DNA from: Symbiodinium natans | Lineage: Eukaryota > Sar > Dinophyceae > Suessiales > Symbiodiniaceae | Direction of reading: 5' to 3' | NCBI GenBank assembly: GCA_905221605.1 | Contig: CAJNDS010002146.1 | Coordinates: 1,020,906-1,084,905, forward strand | Length of the DNA: 64,000 nt | Notes under the pieces: generated by a model | Database searches by the model: none | Told to the model about the DNA's origin: nothing | Seen by the model: the letters and a program-made list of their open reading frames with translations, nothing else | Program-made: the position numbers and the translations under genes | In this document: positions 51,660-62,859 of the stretch, in pieces | Numbering within the stretch: position 1 is the first letter of the stretch | How the letters are laid out: each line of letters opens with the position of its first letter

Positions 51660-52320
51660 ACGGATAAACTGCTAATCTTCACGTCCCTAAACCCTAAACC
51701 CTAAACCCTAAACCCTAAACCCTAAACCCATGAACCCTATTGTGTTACGGGCAGCGTCAGTCTTGGTTAGTTGTAAGGAGGAGTCGAGGCCAAGACAAAA
51801 GGACGCCATTGAACTTCCTCATCCTTAGTCTACTATTTGCTGAAGAACCCCCTCCGACGAAAACAACAAAAATGTATTCCTCCATACGGGCAATATAGGG
51901 ATTATTCATTTCTTTTTCTTTACATATGCTTCCTTATCCGGGCAATATAGGGGTTATTGTTCATGTTTTTCTTTTCGTTCTGTTTTTTTCTTTTCTTGGG
52001 GGTGGGGGTAGCAAAGCGGTTTAGGACCGAAAATCCCCCAAACCCTAAACCCTAAACCCTAAACCCAAAACCTTAAACCCTAAACCCTAAACCCTAAACC
52101 CTCGAAAATCCACAAACCCCCGGTTGACACCTTGATCCGAAGAGGCAGCAACCCCAACAGCTGTCGTCCTTGGAAATGTCACTTTTGATAAACTTGTTGG
52201 GGTACATTTCTACGGCTCTGCTTGGTTGTGGGTTTAGGGTTTAGGGTTGAGAGTTTAGGGTTTAGGGTGTAGGGTTTATGAGGCTTAGGGTTTAGGGTTT
52301 ATAGGGTTTAGGGTAATTCT
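51660..52320. repeat. Right flank, part 6: arrays and a family 3 relative
   Basis: CCCTAAA at 51686-51730 and 52040-52105; TTTAGGG at 52230-52316 with TTTATAGGG and GTTGAGAG variants. Between them, from 51833, CTATTTGCTGAAGAACCCCCTC resembles the left end of the family 3 element; an internally repeated CGGGCAATATAGGGRTTATT occurs at about 51887 and 51937. The right end is not clear. Confidence 0.7.
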
Positions 52321-52611
52321 CGGCCAGTAGCTCTTAGACGGCTTAGACGAAACGTCTGAGGGCTCAGGGTCCAAAGATTGACAAAAGAAAAACCTCCCCA
52401 ACTCCATGCCTATGCTCTACAACGGATTACAGGGATCCTGTAGGCATTCTAGGGATTCTAGGGATCATGTAGGGAGTATGTAGGGATTCTGTAGGGATCA
52501 GGCAGGGGGCTAGCGCTCGTATCCGTTGGGGCCCTCACATCCCGCATCTTGCAGAAATCAGTGGCCACCATGGGGGGGGGTTGTTCTAAATCCTGGCCCC
52601 TTTCAAGCCCC

Positions 52612-52826
52612 AAGGGTCCAGGTACCTAAGTAGGGTAAAATGCTTGGGCCTGCAAAAGTACTTCCTATGTAGGGACTTTGGGTGCCCTACCTGTGTAGGA
52701 TATACTTTTGGCGCTTCAGAGAGGCGCATATATAGCAGTTTCGGGGCGTTTTTAGGGTTTAGGGTTTAGGGTTTAGGGTTTAGGGTTTAGGGTGTAGGGT
52801 TTAGGGTTGGTACATGGACCCTTAGG
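52612..52826. mobile_element. MITE-like element, family 1, copy C, split by a telomere-type array
   Basis: The left end AAGGGTCCAGGTACCTAAG and centre (GCTTGGGCCTGC, ACTTCCTATGTAGGGACTTT) occupy 52612-52715. The expected right end, TTGGTACATGGACCCTTAGG, appears only at about 52806-52826. Between them sits a TTTAGGG array (52750-52808). The array therefore lies inside the element. Confidence 0.65.
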
Positions 52827-52939
52827 GAAAGCGGGAGTAAAGTCGCCTGCTCTTGAAAAGGGACCATGATTTCGAAAACTGCCTCATGCCAGGATCCAGC
52901 AGCGACCATCACACCATGGATGTTGAGTGTTTAGGACTT

Positions 52940-53720
52940 AGAGGGTAGAGGATTTAGGGTTTAGGGTTTAGGGTTTAGGGTTTAGGGTTTAGGGACCTGG
53001 GGTACGTGCAAGCCCCCACTCAAAAAAGGCCTAGACCAGCTCTGATCAGCATACTGCATCGGGCCATTCTAGCCAGAGCCTAGCCCTAAACCCTAAACCC
53101 TGAACCCTAAACCCTGAACCCTGAACCCTAAACCCTGAACCCTAGACCCTGAAAAGAAAACAAGAATGTAGGTCGGCCGCTCTCTATAAACACCCTGTGA
53201 ACCCCACTGCCAACACATCAGGATGACTGTTGCAGCTTCTAGGCCAACAGACTCCAAAACGAAAAGCTTCAGAGACTAAACCCTGGATGGAACACTAAAC
53301 CTTAAAACCTTAAAACCGAATTGAATTTTGAAACCTCGACTGTTTAAGCTTTTTACATGTGGGGTTGGGGGTTTGGGGGGTGGGGTGGCGGGCGGGAGGG
53401 TGGGGGAATTGGTGGGGAACACCGTGGGCAGAGAGCCACACTAATAAAAAAGTCAGCCCGCAATTTAACAAAAAACATATGATAAGAAGATAGCAATAAT
53501 AATAGTACTAAAATAGCATAAACCAATTATGGTGATCAGTAACTAGCAACACTGGAAATCAGAATAGAGAAAGCCAGATTCTAAATGAGGGCCTAGGTAA
53601 GATGAATAAACCCTAAACCCTAAACCCTAAACCCTAAACCCTAAACCCTAGGCCCTAGGCCCTAGGCCCTAGGCCCTAGGCCCTAGGCCCTAAACCCTAA
53701 ACCCTAAACCCTAAACCCAA
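52940..53720. repeat. Right flank, part 7: arrays including a CCCTAGG block
   Basis: TTTAGGG at 52950-52994; CCCTAAA and CCCTGAA units at 53085-53155; G-rich tract at 53360-53415; A+T-rich spacer 53440-53590; CCCTAAA array at 53607-53718 whose middle (about 53649-53690) consists of six adjacent CCCTAGG units between canonical ones. No exon seen. Confidence 0.85.
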
Positions 53721-54029
53721 GGCTTCGGGACTTGAGGGCTTAGGGCACACTTTCTGAGCTGCTGCCTTCCAAAAGCACTTGTGAAGAGGGCAGGCTGCCT
53801 GTAGGACCGAAAAAGGACCGAAAAGGGTTTAGGGTTTAGGGTTTAGGGTCTTGGGTTGTGGGTTTAACTACCTTACGCCATGCTTAAATCGACAGCCTGC
53901 CCTTGGAAATAACGTCGGCCTTAGTCCTTTGAGAGTCGGAACGCCATCTGTGCTGGGACCAGCTGGGGTCGGCGGCGGCCAGCGTCTTCGGGTCTTATGG
54001 GGTTCCGAAAATTGGGGGCTTTAACTGCT

Positions 54030-54150
54030 CTTTGCTTAAGAAGCCTGCCAAGAAAGATGATAATCCCTGTATTCCCTTTATAAGGAAGAGTGCTTTTGCT
54101 TCTTGTTTGGCATTTTTTGAGGGGGGGGGATTCTGAAGCAAATAGTACTT
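54030..54150. mobile_element. MITE-like element, family 3, copy B
   Basis: Left end CTTTGCTTAAGAAGCCTGCC and right end GGGGGATTCTGAAGCAAATAG are inverted; a G run lies by the right end and TGTATTCCCTTTATAAGGAAG in the centre. Confidence 0.6.
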
Positions 54151-54257
54151 ATATGAGCCTTTTCAGCCCTAAGCCCCCACCCCATCAAACGTTGCACCTT
54201 GCACAAACAAGCCCCGTATTCTAATCCGGGAACCCTTTTGGGGTTGGTGATTGAGGA

Positions 54258-54425
54258 GGGGAACCTTGAACCAAGAAAAGGGAAAGGGCAGGCACAAGTT
54301 GGCTACCAAACCCTGAAACCTAAACTCCAAACCCAAACCCCAAACCCCAAACCCCAAACCCCAAACCCTAAACCCCAAACCCCAAACCCTAAACCCTCAA
54401 CCCTCAACCCTAAACTCAAACATGG
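54258..54425. repeat. AAGGGAACC-type repeat, copy 4, followed by a CCCCAAA array
   Basis: GGGGAACCTTGAACCAAGAA begins the dispersed repeat. It passes directly into CCCAAACC-type units at 54308-54420, most of them CCCCAAA, with canonical CCCTAAA only near the end. Confidence 0.7.
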
Positions 54426-54534
54426 GGTCTAGGACTTCGGTACTTGAAGGGTGGGGTGGCGGCTCAGGCTTCGTTTCCCTGTATCTCGCGCCCAAGGAAT
54501 GTTGAGCCAAAGACTGGGCCAGAGAAAAACCTGG

Positions 54535-54622
54535 TTTAGGGTTTAGGGGTAAGGGTTCAGGGTTCAGGGTTCAGGGTTCAGGGTTTAGGGTTTAGGGTTT
54601 ACGGTTTAGGGTTTCGGCCACG
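54535..54622. repeat. TTTAGGG array with a TTCAGGG block
   Basis: About twelve units; four adjacent TTCAGGG variants lie at 54554-54583 inside TTTAGGG units. Confidence 0.85.
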
Positions 54623-54763
54623 TCATCTGGAGGTTTCCGGCAGTTCCTAGCGTCAGGAGTCAGGATCGTACAATTTCGGGGCGTGCTGGGGGGAGACCAT
54701 TTTTTGTTGGAACCCCGCCCCCCCCTTCCCGCACAAAAAAGTGCCGAAGGGGTTTAGCTCTCC

Positions 54764-54910
54764 CAGGGTCTATGTACCTTTAGGGTTTGGGGTTTAGGAC
54801 CCCTAAGAATGCAAAATGCACCTTGTTATTAATTTTCTTGGGCCCCAAAGTCCCTATATAGAACGTACGTCAAGGCCCAAGTATTCCCGATTTAGGTACA
54901 TGGACCCTTA
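54764..54910. mobile_element. MITE-like element, family 1, copy D
   Basis: CAGGGTCTATGTACCTTTAG at the left, GATTTAGGTACATGGACCCTTA at the right, with TTGGGCCCCAAAGTCCCTAT and CAAGGCCCAAGTATTCCC inside. A few telomere-type units (TTTAGGGTTTGGGGTTTAGG) directly follow the left end, making this copy longer (147 bp). Confidence 0.75.
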
Positions 54911-54979
54911 GGGGCTTCAGTCATTCGGATGTAGGGCTCGGGCCTCTGAGTGCAGAATTTAGCTTTAGGGCTTAGGCTC

Positions 54980-55430
54980 CCTACTCACGACCCTAAACCC
55001 TAAACCCCAAGCCCTAAACCCTGAGGCTTTTTTTGTGTGTTCGCGGGGCTGAAGTTATTCCTAGGAGGAAGTCACCTCGGTTGTCCCTACCGACGACTTC
55101 CAGGTCATGAGTGTTTTGAAGCTGCTGCTTCAGGGTTCTAGTAGTTTAGGGTTTAGGGTTTAGGATTTAAGGTTTAGGGTCTGGGTACCCTGCTGCTGCT
55201 TCTGCCGCCTCTCCCAGTGAATCCCATATCGACTGAACGTCGGCAAAGCGAGATGTGGCCGGGTACCGAAAAAGGCTCGTGTAACCACAATCACCCCCGC
55301 CACAGGCGGAGACCCCAAATCCTAAATCCCCAAACCCCACCTAGACCCAGGAGTAACCTAGGAATGCTTGGCGCTCAGACCCACAGTCCTAGACTCAACT
55401 AGAATCCGAAACACCAATTCTACAGGCTCT
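54980..55430. repeat. Short arrays and spacer
   Basis: CCCTAAA-type units at 54990-55023, TTTAGGG at 55143-55182. The spacer 55185-55435 includes an open + frame (55217-55402) rich in Pro and Arg but without motif; I do not call it a gene. Confidence 0.6.
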
Positions 55431-55436
55431 AACCCT

Positions 55437-55520
55437 AAGGGCCCATGTACCCAAATAGGGACTTCTTGGGCCTCAAAGTGCTTCCTATAGAGGGACTTTG
55501 GGCCCAGGTATATACGGACC
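55437..55520. mobile_element. MITE-like element, family 1, copy E
   Basis: AAGGGCCCATGTACCCAAATAG at the left, TTGGGCCTCAAAGTGCTTCC and GAGGGACTTTGGGCCCAGGT inside. The right end (ATATACGGACC) is degenerate. Confidence 0.65.
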
Positions 55521-55619
55521 TCACCCCTTTGGTGCCGCAGCTAAAGCCATGCTCGGCTGCTTAGGCTTTTTGGCCCTTTCTTACGCCCCTGAACCTAATT
55601 CCTAGACTCTAGACTTCTC

Positions 55620-57300
55620 CAACCCTAAACCCTAAACCCTAAACCCTAAACCCTAAGCTTCAACTCTCGATCCGGCGGCGGGTACCCTGCCCGATCTACT
55701 GCCTGCGTCAAAGACTCTCAGCATGTTGGCCTCGAAGGGTTTGGGGTTTAGGGTTGAGGGTTTAGGGTTTCAGGTGATAGGCTTTCTAGGGGGTAAGGCT
55801 TAGGGCGGCTTAGGGGAAAAGGCCGGGTGTAGGACTTGGGGGATAAGACGTACGGACTTAGGGGAGGGCTGCGGTTGTAGGGTGAACAGCATCTAACCGT
55901 ACCATCAGTACACGTACCTTGGCCTAAAACCCAAATTAAACCCTAAACCCTAAACCCTAAACCCTAAACCCTAAACCCTAAACCCTAAACCCTAAACCCT
56001 AAACCCTAAACCCTAAACCCTAAACCCTAAACCCTAACCCTAAACCCCAAACCCCCAGAACCCCAAAACCCAAAACCCCTAAACCAATAGGGCCTAGGGG
56101 GGCTCATTTAGAAGTTTCTACAGCCAAGCGATCCGGAGGGATACCCCAAACTTTAGACCCGTAAGCCCTAAAGCCCAAAGAAAGGACCTCTGAACCCCAA
56201 AACGCATGAACCCCCTCAGCCCGAAACTCCCAAAAACATACATCTAGATTTATATATATTGCATATACAAACGTGTAATCATGACCTACCCCAAAACTGA
56301 GTTTGGGATTCTGAAGGCAAGGTTTAGGGTTCAGGGTTTCGGGCTTGAAGGTGACTGGGTCTCGGCTTCAGGGGTATTAAACCCTAAACCCTAAAGCCCT
56401 GGGGCTTAGGGATCTCAGGGCTTGCGGGTCTAGGGAGAGGGAGGGGAGGTAGAGGTTTCAAAAGGGAGCGGGTTGGGTGTCTAGGCAGCCAAAGCCCTGA
56501 AACACCATGACCTGAACCCTAAACCCTAAACCCTTAACCCTAAACCCGAAGAATCCCAAACCCTAGAACCTGAACCCTAAACCCCTAAAAGCACAGAACG
56601 TCATCAACCCTCAAAATTCAACGATGCAAAGTAGGCCCAGGCGCCGCAGCCTAGCTCAGAGCGTTGCAAACGAAGCTATGGCCTGAAAAGGGTAAAGGTT
56701 TAGGGTTTAGGGTTTAGGTTGAGGGCCTAGGCTTTGGGTTTGGGCTTCTCAAGGGCCTCGGGAATTGAAGCCTGAAGGTCAAGGGTTCATAGGCCTGAGG
56801 ACTGAAGGGCTTTGGGGCACAAGGGCTGCAGGGTTTGGGTGTTCCCCCTTGTACTAACAATCCTTAATAGGGAGGGTTTAGGGCTTAGGGTTTAGGGTTT
56901 GGGCTTTGGTGTTTAGGGTTTAGGGTGTAGTAATCTAGGGTTTAGGGTTTAGGGTTTAGGGTATTGTAGTACCCCCTATTCTACTCCATATTCAGCACTG
57001 TTAGTATAAGGGGGAACATCCCGAGCTGAAGGGTTTGGATCCTCAAGGGCTCAAGGGCTTCAGCCTTTTTTGTTGGGGGGAAAAACCCAAAACCCTAAAC
57101 CCTAAACCCTAAACCCTAAACCCTAAACCCTAAACCCTAAACCCTAAACCCTGCTTGGGGGATGCAAGGCTTCAGGGCCTTGCTTCCGGTGCTGGGGCTT
57201 TTGGGTTTCCTAGGGTTTAGGAAGTCCCCCGAAACAGGGCATAGAAGGCAAACCCTAAACCCTAAACCCTGAACCCTAAACCCTAAACCCTAAGCTCAGG
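55620..57300. repeat. Right flank, part 8: telomere-type arrays
   Basis: CCCTAAA at 55622-55660; TTTAGGG at 55738-55770; CCCTAAA at 55930-56050 (about seventeen units, one of the longest); CCCTAAA at 56515-56585; TTTAGGG at 56697-56730 and 56875-56970; CCCTAAA at 57086-57153 and 57250-57294. Spacers at 56100-56330 and 56740-56870 show no coding signal. Confidence 0.85.
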
Positions 57301-57639
57301 GGGGGGGGGAGGTGGATGCCTGACATGGCCCCATGGTCCCAGCAGTGTGCAGATGGCCCCCTACATAGTTGCGGCTTGTAAGGTGGGCCTTCTGAGTCTC
57401 GACGACTTATAGGGGTTCAGGGTTTAGGGTTAGGGGTTGGGGCTTAAAAGTGTGAAATTGGGGGTTGAAGAATGCGGGGCTGAGGGCTGAGAGCCTTTTG
57501 GGGTCGCTGCGCAGTACAGCTTAGGGAGGGCCCGAAACCCTAAACACCCCAACTGCAGTTCCGTCTCTAGGCATCTGGATTTCTGCTGGCAACATGCTTC
57601 TAGCCACAGAGCTTGGCAGCCCAAAAAAGGAAGAATACT

Positions 57640-58090
57640 TGGGCAACCCTAAACCCTGAACCCTGAACCCTGAACCCTAAACCCTAAACCCTAAACCCTA
57701 AAAGGGTGAACCCTAAACAATGAACCCTGAACCCTACACTCTAAACCCGATCGCAAGAAGCCGTTGCGCCCGAGAAGCTTAGAAGGTCTGTGGACGTCGG
57801 GCGCTCGTCAGCGTTTCTGTTCAAACCTGGGATCATCGATGCCCCCAACGGTGTACGGCTTCGAGAAGTAAGCCCAAACCCTAAACGCCAAACCCTGAAC
57901 CCCAAACCCTAAACCCAAACCCTAAACCCAAACCCTGCACCCAAACCCAAAGCCCCAAAGCCGCAAATTGCCCTAGTAAGGCCTACAAGCCCAAACCCTC
58001 AAACCAAACGCTCTCGAGGCCGGCGTGTGTGTTTAGGGTTTAAGTTTTTAGAGTTTTAGGGTTTTGGGGTTCATAGCTTTAGGGTGTTTA
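57640..58090. repeat. Right flank, part 9: arrays
   Basis: CCCTAAA and CCCTGAA at 57645-57750, CCCAAAC-type units at 57870-57960, and TTTAGGG-type units at 58030-58110 with TTTTAGAG variants. Confidence 0.75.
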
Positions 58091-58109
58091 GGGTTCTAGG
58101 GTTTTTCTT

Positions 58110-59280
58110 TTTTTACGGTTTGAGGTTTATGGGTTTATGGCTTTTTGGTTTAAGGTGCTCGGCATTTTTGGCAATGGGCTGTTTCATTCGCGAGTTGGGC
58201 GCAGGGATTCAGATTCAGGGTTTAGGCTTAGGGGGCTTTTCGCTAAACCCCACTCAAGGTGACACGCGACCCCCTTAACATCTCAAACCCCTATCAAAAC
58301 CACCCCATGCACCCTAAATCCTTTCATCCCCACCCGCCCCCACTCCCACATGGTAGGCTTTCCTGGGGCTCGTGGAAACACCCCAAACCCCCAAAAGCCC
58401 AGAAGACCCAAAACCGGAAAACCTCCCAAACCCCCCAAAAAACCTAACACCCTAAACGCTGGAACTCTTCGCACCATGGAGCAGGAGCGAAGGAAGCTTC
58501 GGCCTTTCCAGGAGGACGATGTTTAGTGTTTATAAGGTTTCTCGGGTTTTCCCAAAGGCTCCTCTGTAGCACCTTCTTTTTGGGGGGGGGTAGTATACTA
58601 GAAGCCCCTATTGCTACCCCAAAAAGGAACTACATTGAAGCCTTCAGGTAGGGGCTCAGCACCTCATGATCAAGCTTTCACGGGTCAAGCCCTTTTTCAA
58701 GTTCTGGAGGAATACCCACCCGCCCATGGGGTCCACTTCCGCAGCTCTTCGTTTGGGAGTTGCAAGGTTCAAGCAGACAACCACTAAGCTTGCACTTGCG
58801 GGACCTAGCCGGCGCTCGAAGTACTGGTGGGACCCACACGCAACAGAACTGTCATACCCTAAACCCTAAACCCCAAACCCTAAACCCCCTGAGGCGGTCG
58901 CCAGCATCATCCATGGAGGCAGGGATTGGCGGTGTCTCCTCAGACATGGAGATGTGCCTGGCAAGGCAAGTTTCACTCTCTTTCAGGGTAGAGTTTAGGG
59001 TTCAGGTTTTAGGGTTAGATTCTCTAGACCCAGGAACTAGGGTGCCCTTTTTTGGTTTCAAGGGGAACATAAGGGAACCCCAACTCTAAAATAGCAAATA
59101 AGGGCCTACTCCGGGTCCGACTTCTTGTATGGTGCAAGGGACCATCTAGGGTTTCACGGAGCGACAAGGCCCGAAAAGAATGCCATAGCTCCTCTGGCCG
59201 CATGCCCCAAGGAACTGGACTAGCCAATTTTTGGGGAAGGGGCGCAGACACCTAAATTCCTAAACCCTACAGTAAACCAA
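58110..59280. other. Spacer with few arrays
   Basis: About 1.2 kb with only one short CCCTAAA array (58857-58887). Open frames at 58084-58278, 58259-58447, 58666-58869 and 58760-59089 are short and motif-free. No exon is supported. A G run is near 58582-58590. Confidence 0.5.
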
Positions 59281-59299
59281 CCCCCAAACCCCGTGACAC

Positions 59300-60050
59300 G
59301 TGACACCGAAACCCTAAACCCCAAACCCCTAAACCCTAAACCCTAAACCCTAAACCCTAAACCCTAAACCCTAAACCCTAAACCCTAAACCCTAAACCCT
59401 AAACCTACCTGCGAACCAACAGTAAGCCAAGGTTCGCCCTTGGGGTGGATCCTTTCACTTTACCCCTGAGAGTGGCGTATAAAAACCTTCAACCTTTGGG
59501 AGGGTGTAGGGTTTAGGGTTTAGGGTTTAGGCTTAGGGTTTAGGGTTTAGGGAGCTTGAGCTGGAACAATCGGGTCTCGGGTTTAGGGTTTTGGGCTTCA
59601 AGGTGCTTAGGGCATAGAACAATCTCACGGCCCTGAATCTAAAATCCCCGTGACCGAAACCGGAGAGCCTACGCCCTACAAACCCTAAACCCTAAACCCT
59701 AAACCCTAAACCCTAAACCCTAAACCCTAAACCCTAAACCCTAAACCCTAAACCCTAAACCCTAAACCCCTAAACCCCTAAACCCCTAAAGCCAACCCTG
59801 CGGCTTTCGACCCTAGCGACCCCAAAGCACTTCTCTGAAGGGATCCTGGTATGGGCTCTTAAGTTGGGACCCTTAGTTGCAGAACCCTTGTGTGCACTAT
59901 ACATAGTAAGGGCCCATGTACTTCGGATGCCTAGAGACAAGGGTAAGGGATCACTAGGGCCCATGGTTCCCCTTAAATTCTCCCAAGCCCTAAACCCTAG
60001 ACCCTAGACCCTAAACCCTAAATCCTAGACCCTAAACCCTAAACCTCAAG
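59300..60050. repeat. Right flank, part 10: long CCCTAAA arrays
   Basis: CCCTAAA at 59310-59406 (about thirteen units), TTTAGGG at 59505-59552, CCCTAAA at 59682-59790 (about fifteen units, the last three being CCCCTAAA octamers) and CCCTAAA/CCCTAGA at 59985-60048. A degenerate piece starting AAGGGCCCATGTACTTCGG at 59908 resembles family 1 ends. Confidence 0.85.
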
Positions 60051-60177
60051 CAGCAAAAACCTATGTCAAGAGGCCCCTGAGTCCGAGCCTGAGCGCGGCC
60101 ATAACCTGGATTTGTTTGCTACAAGGAGGGCTGCTAATCGTCGTTTTGGGACTTATAAACTAAGTTAGGAGCCCAAT

Positions 60178-61230
60178 TTGGGGTTTAGGGTTTAGGGTTT
60201 AGGTTTTAGGGTTTAGGGCTCTAAATCTACTTATAGGGTTGTTAAGGGAGGGAGATTCATGGCCGATCCCTGAAGAACACTATAATCTCTTCTTTGTTGG
60301 TACCGGGTGGGTGGCTGCAGGCATGAGGGGCTTGGGCAATCAGATTCGGAATTCCCTAAGTACTAAGCCCCTGAACCCCTAAATCGTCAAGCCCGAAACC
60401 GTAACCGCAGGAGCTCATAGCGTAAGAGCTCAGGGCACATCATAGGCGTCGTGGCTTCTCTACACACTATACCCTTTCCACCGTGTGCTGAGTGTTGTGT
60501 AGTTTACGTGTGTACAAGTGGGGGGGGGGGGGGGCTTCCAAGCGGAAAGTATAGAGTTATAAGGGCCCTTTGGGTTCTAACTACATACCAGAACTCAGGA
60601 TACACGTCCCTTGTAGGTAGTATAAGGGGCCCTGCTTGCATGACAACAACTCACCATGAAAATATGGACTCTGGAGGGCTTACGCATAAAGACTTGGGGT
60701 TTAGGGTTTAGGGTTTAGGGTTTAGGGTTTGGGATTCAGGGTTTAGGGTTTAGGGTTTCGGGTTTGGGATTCAGGGATTCAGAGTTCAGGGTTTTAGGGT
60801 TTCAGGGATTTTTCGGGTGTCAAGTTTCAACATTTAGGGCTTAGGGCTTTAAGGGTCGAGGGCAAGGCTATCAGGAACACACCCTAAACCCTAAACCCTA
60901 AACCCTAAACACTAAACACTAAACCCTAAACCCTAATCCTAGGCCGGGAAGCGTTTTCAAAGGCGCCGTTCCCCCAGGGCTTCTCGGCCGTGGCCATTTC
61001 CTGGGCTTTTTTGGCGCTCACGAATGGTCAGGGTTTAGGGTTTAGGGTTTGGGGTTTAGGGTTCAGGGTTCAGGGTTCAGGGTTCAGGGTTCAGGGTTTA
61101 GGGTTTAGGGTTTAGGGTTTAGCGTTTAGGGTTTAGGGTTTAGTGGTTAGGGTTTAGAATTAGGGTTTAGGGTTTAGGGTTTGGGGCTTAGGGTTTGGGG
61201 GTTATAGGGTTTGGGGCTTAGGGTTTAGAA
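60178..61230. repeat. Right flank, part 11: TTTAGGG-dominated arrays
   Basis: TTTAGGG at 60178-60218, 60695-60812 and 61028-61228 (about 28 units with a block of five TTCAGGG at 61056-61092); CCCTAAA at 60880-60945 with two CACTAAA variants. Poly-G at 60520-60533. A + frame at 60451-60711 is open but motif-free. Confidence 0.85.
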
Positions 61231-61381
61231 AGGCCAACGTTTCTGGGGTTCATTCGGGGATTACAAGGCCTCATAGCCCATCCTGGTGCAGGCCCCGAAC
61301 CGCACCTGAGACATTACGCCTAAGGATTTAGGGTTCCGGGTTTAGCTCTCTAACCTTCAGCCCTACACCCTGGGCCTACTT

Positions 61382-61512
61382 GGAGGTTCAGGGTACTTAG
61401 TAACCACTTGTAAGCGTAGTTATAACCCACTTATAAGCCCCTTAAGTACCCTAATAGGGATATAGTTGGGTCATAAGTATAGTTACAATTGGGTTACAGA
61501 GTACCCTGAACT
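61382..61512. mobile_element. MITE-like palindromic element, family 2, copy B
   Basis: Left end GGAGGTTCAGGGTACTTAGT and right end GGGTTACAGAGTACCCTGAA are inverted copies. The body contains GTAAGCGTAGTTATAACCCA and an inverted relative (GGGTCATAAGTATAGTTAC), so the palindrome extends inwards. Same ends as 1384-1500, 60 kb away. Confidence 0.7.
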
Positions 61513-61514
61513 CT

Positions 61515-62195
61515 AAACCCTAAACCCTAAACCCTACACCCTGAATCCTTAACCCGAAACCCTAAACCCTAAACCCTCCAAGTGCCGAAAATGTTGAAGC
61601 AGGTGTCGGGAGCGGGCTCAGGGTCCAGGGTAGGGAGCTCCTAGTTCCTCGGCCAGAACACCGAAACCCTAAGTCCCTCAACCCTCGATGAGGTTTAGGG
61701 TTTAGGGTGTTTAGGGTTTAGGGTGTTTAGGGTTTAGGGTTTAGGGTTTGGGGTTTAGGGGTTTAGGGTTTAGGGTTTGGGGCGCGTACAATGAGCTTTC
61801 CCAAACCCAAGTCACACCATCAGTCCTCAATCCTGATAAAAGCACTCGCCAAGAACCTTAATCCCCAAACGGAACCCTGAAGCCAACTTCCGGAAAAATC
61901 CTACACCCTCCTTTCTTAAAGCTCAGATCGTGCTAAAAATGGACAAGAGAGCAGGTCTCGTCTCCTAATCTCATTTGGGTTTTGGGTTTTGGGTCAGGGA
62001 ACCCTAAACCCTAAACCCTAAGCCCTAAACCCTAAGCCCTAAACCCTAAACCCCTGCTTGGAGATACAGGAGGGCCTCATCCCGTGATCCCCCACAACAA
62101 AATATTCGGGAGTTTCGGGTCTGGAATGCCAAGGTTCAGGGTGTAGGATTTAGGGTTTAGGGTTTAGGGTTTAAGGTTTAGGGTTTAGGGCTAGA
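61515..62195. repeat. Right flank, part 12: arrays
   Basis: CCCTAAA at 61510-61580; TTTAGGG at 61690-61790; CCCTAAA/CCCTAAG at 62000-62056; TTTAGGG at 62143-62192. Confidence 0.8.
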
Positions 62196-62225
62196 CTGTC
62201 AAGGGTTTTGGGTTTCACTACTAGT

Positions 62226-62346
62226 TGCTTCAGAACTTATTAAGAACCCTCAAACCATGAAAGACAGTATTCCCGTATGCTGAAGAGAACAAACTTTGCT
62301 TTCTTGGCTCGGGGGGGGGGGGGGGGGGGCTCTTAAGCAAATGGTC
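62226..62346. mobile_element. MITE-like element, family 3, copy C
   Basis: Left end TTGCTTCAGAACTTATTAAG, right end GGCTCTTAAGCAAATGGTCG preceded by a G run of about 18, with AGTATTCCCGTATGC in the centre. The right end (CTAAGCAAATGGTCGTTC) is tandemly doubled. Confidence 0.6.
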
Positions 62347-62859
62347 GTTCTAAGCAAATGGTCGTTCAGTGGGTGGTAGGAATGATTTCAGGGCTTGGGG
62401 TTTTGGATCTTTGGCTTTTGGGATTTTTGGGTTCGCATGTAGGGTTCGTGGATCGGGTGCTTTAAGATGTGGGACGTTTGCTTGGTCATTGGTGATGGGT
62501 GCTTCTTGGCTATACCATGTCGGAATTCAGTTCGTAGCACAACAGAACACTAGACTTCCCGAGTAGTCACCCTAAACCCTAAACAGCGCTGATGAAGCAT
62601 GGAGCTTCAGACCACCACCCCGTGGGTAACCCCCCGCCTCCTCCCCAAGCACAAGGTCCCCGTGTATACCCTTTACAAGCCAGGGCCCATACTTCAGAAT
62701 CCTGCAAAGGGAGGTAGGTACCAAATTAAGGGACCATGAAGCCATGTAGCTTCCCTAAGAACCCTAAACCCTGAGCCCTAAACTCTAAACCCCCAAACCC
62801 TAGCCCCAAACCCTAAGTAACTACCCTTAGACCAAACAAAAAAGGAAGCCCTAAATCCC

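Noticed and set aside
58084-58447. Two overlapping open frames in the right flank (Phe/Leu-rich and His/Pro-rich)
   Set aside because: They are short, without motif or splice context, and flanked by telomere-type units. They look like chance open stretches of GC-biased DNA.
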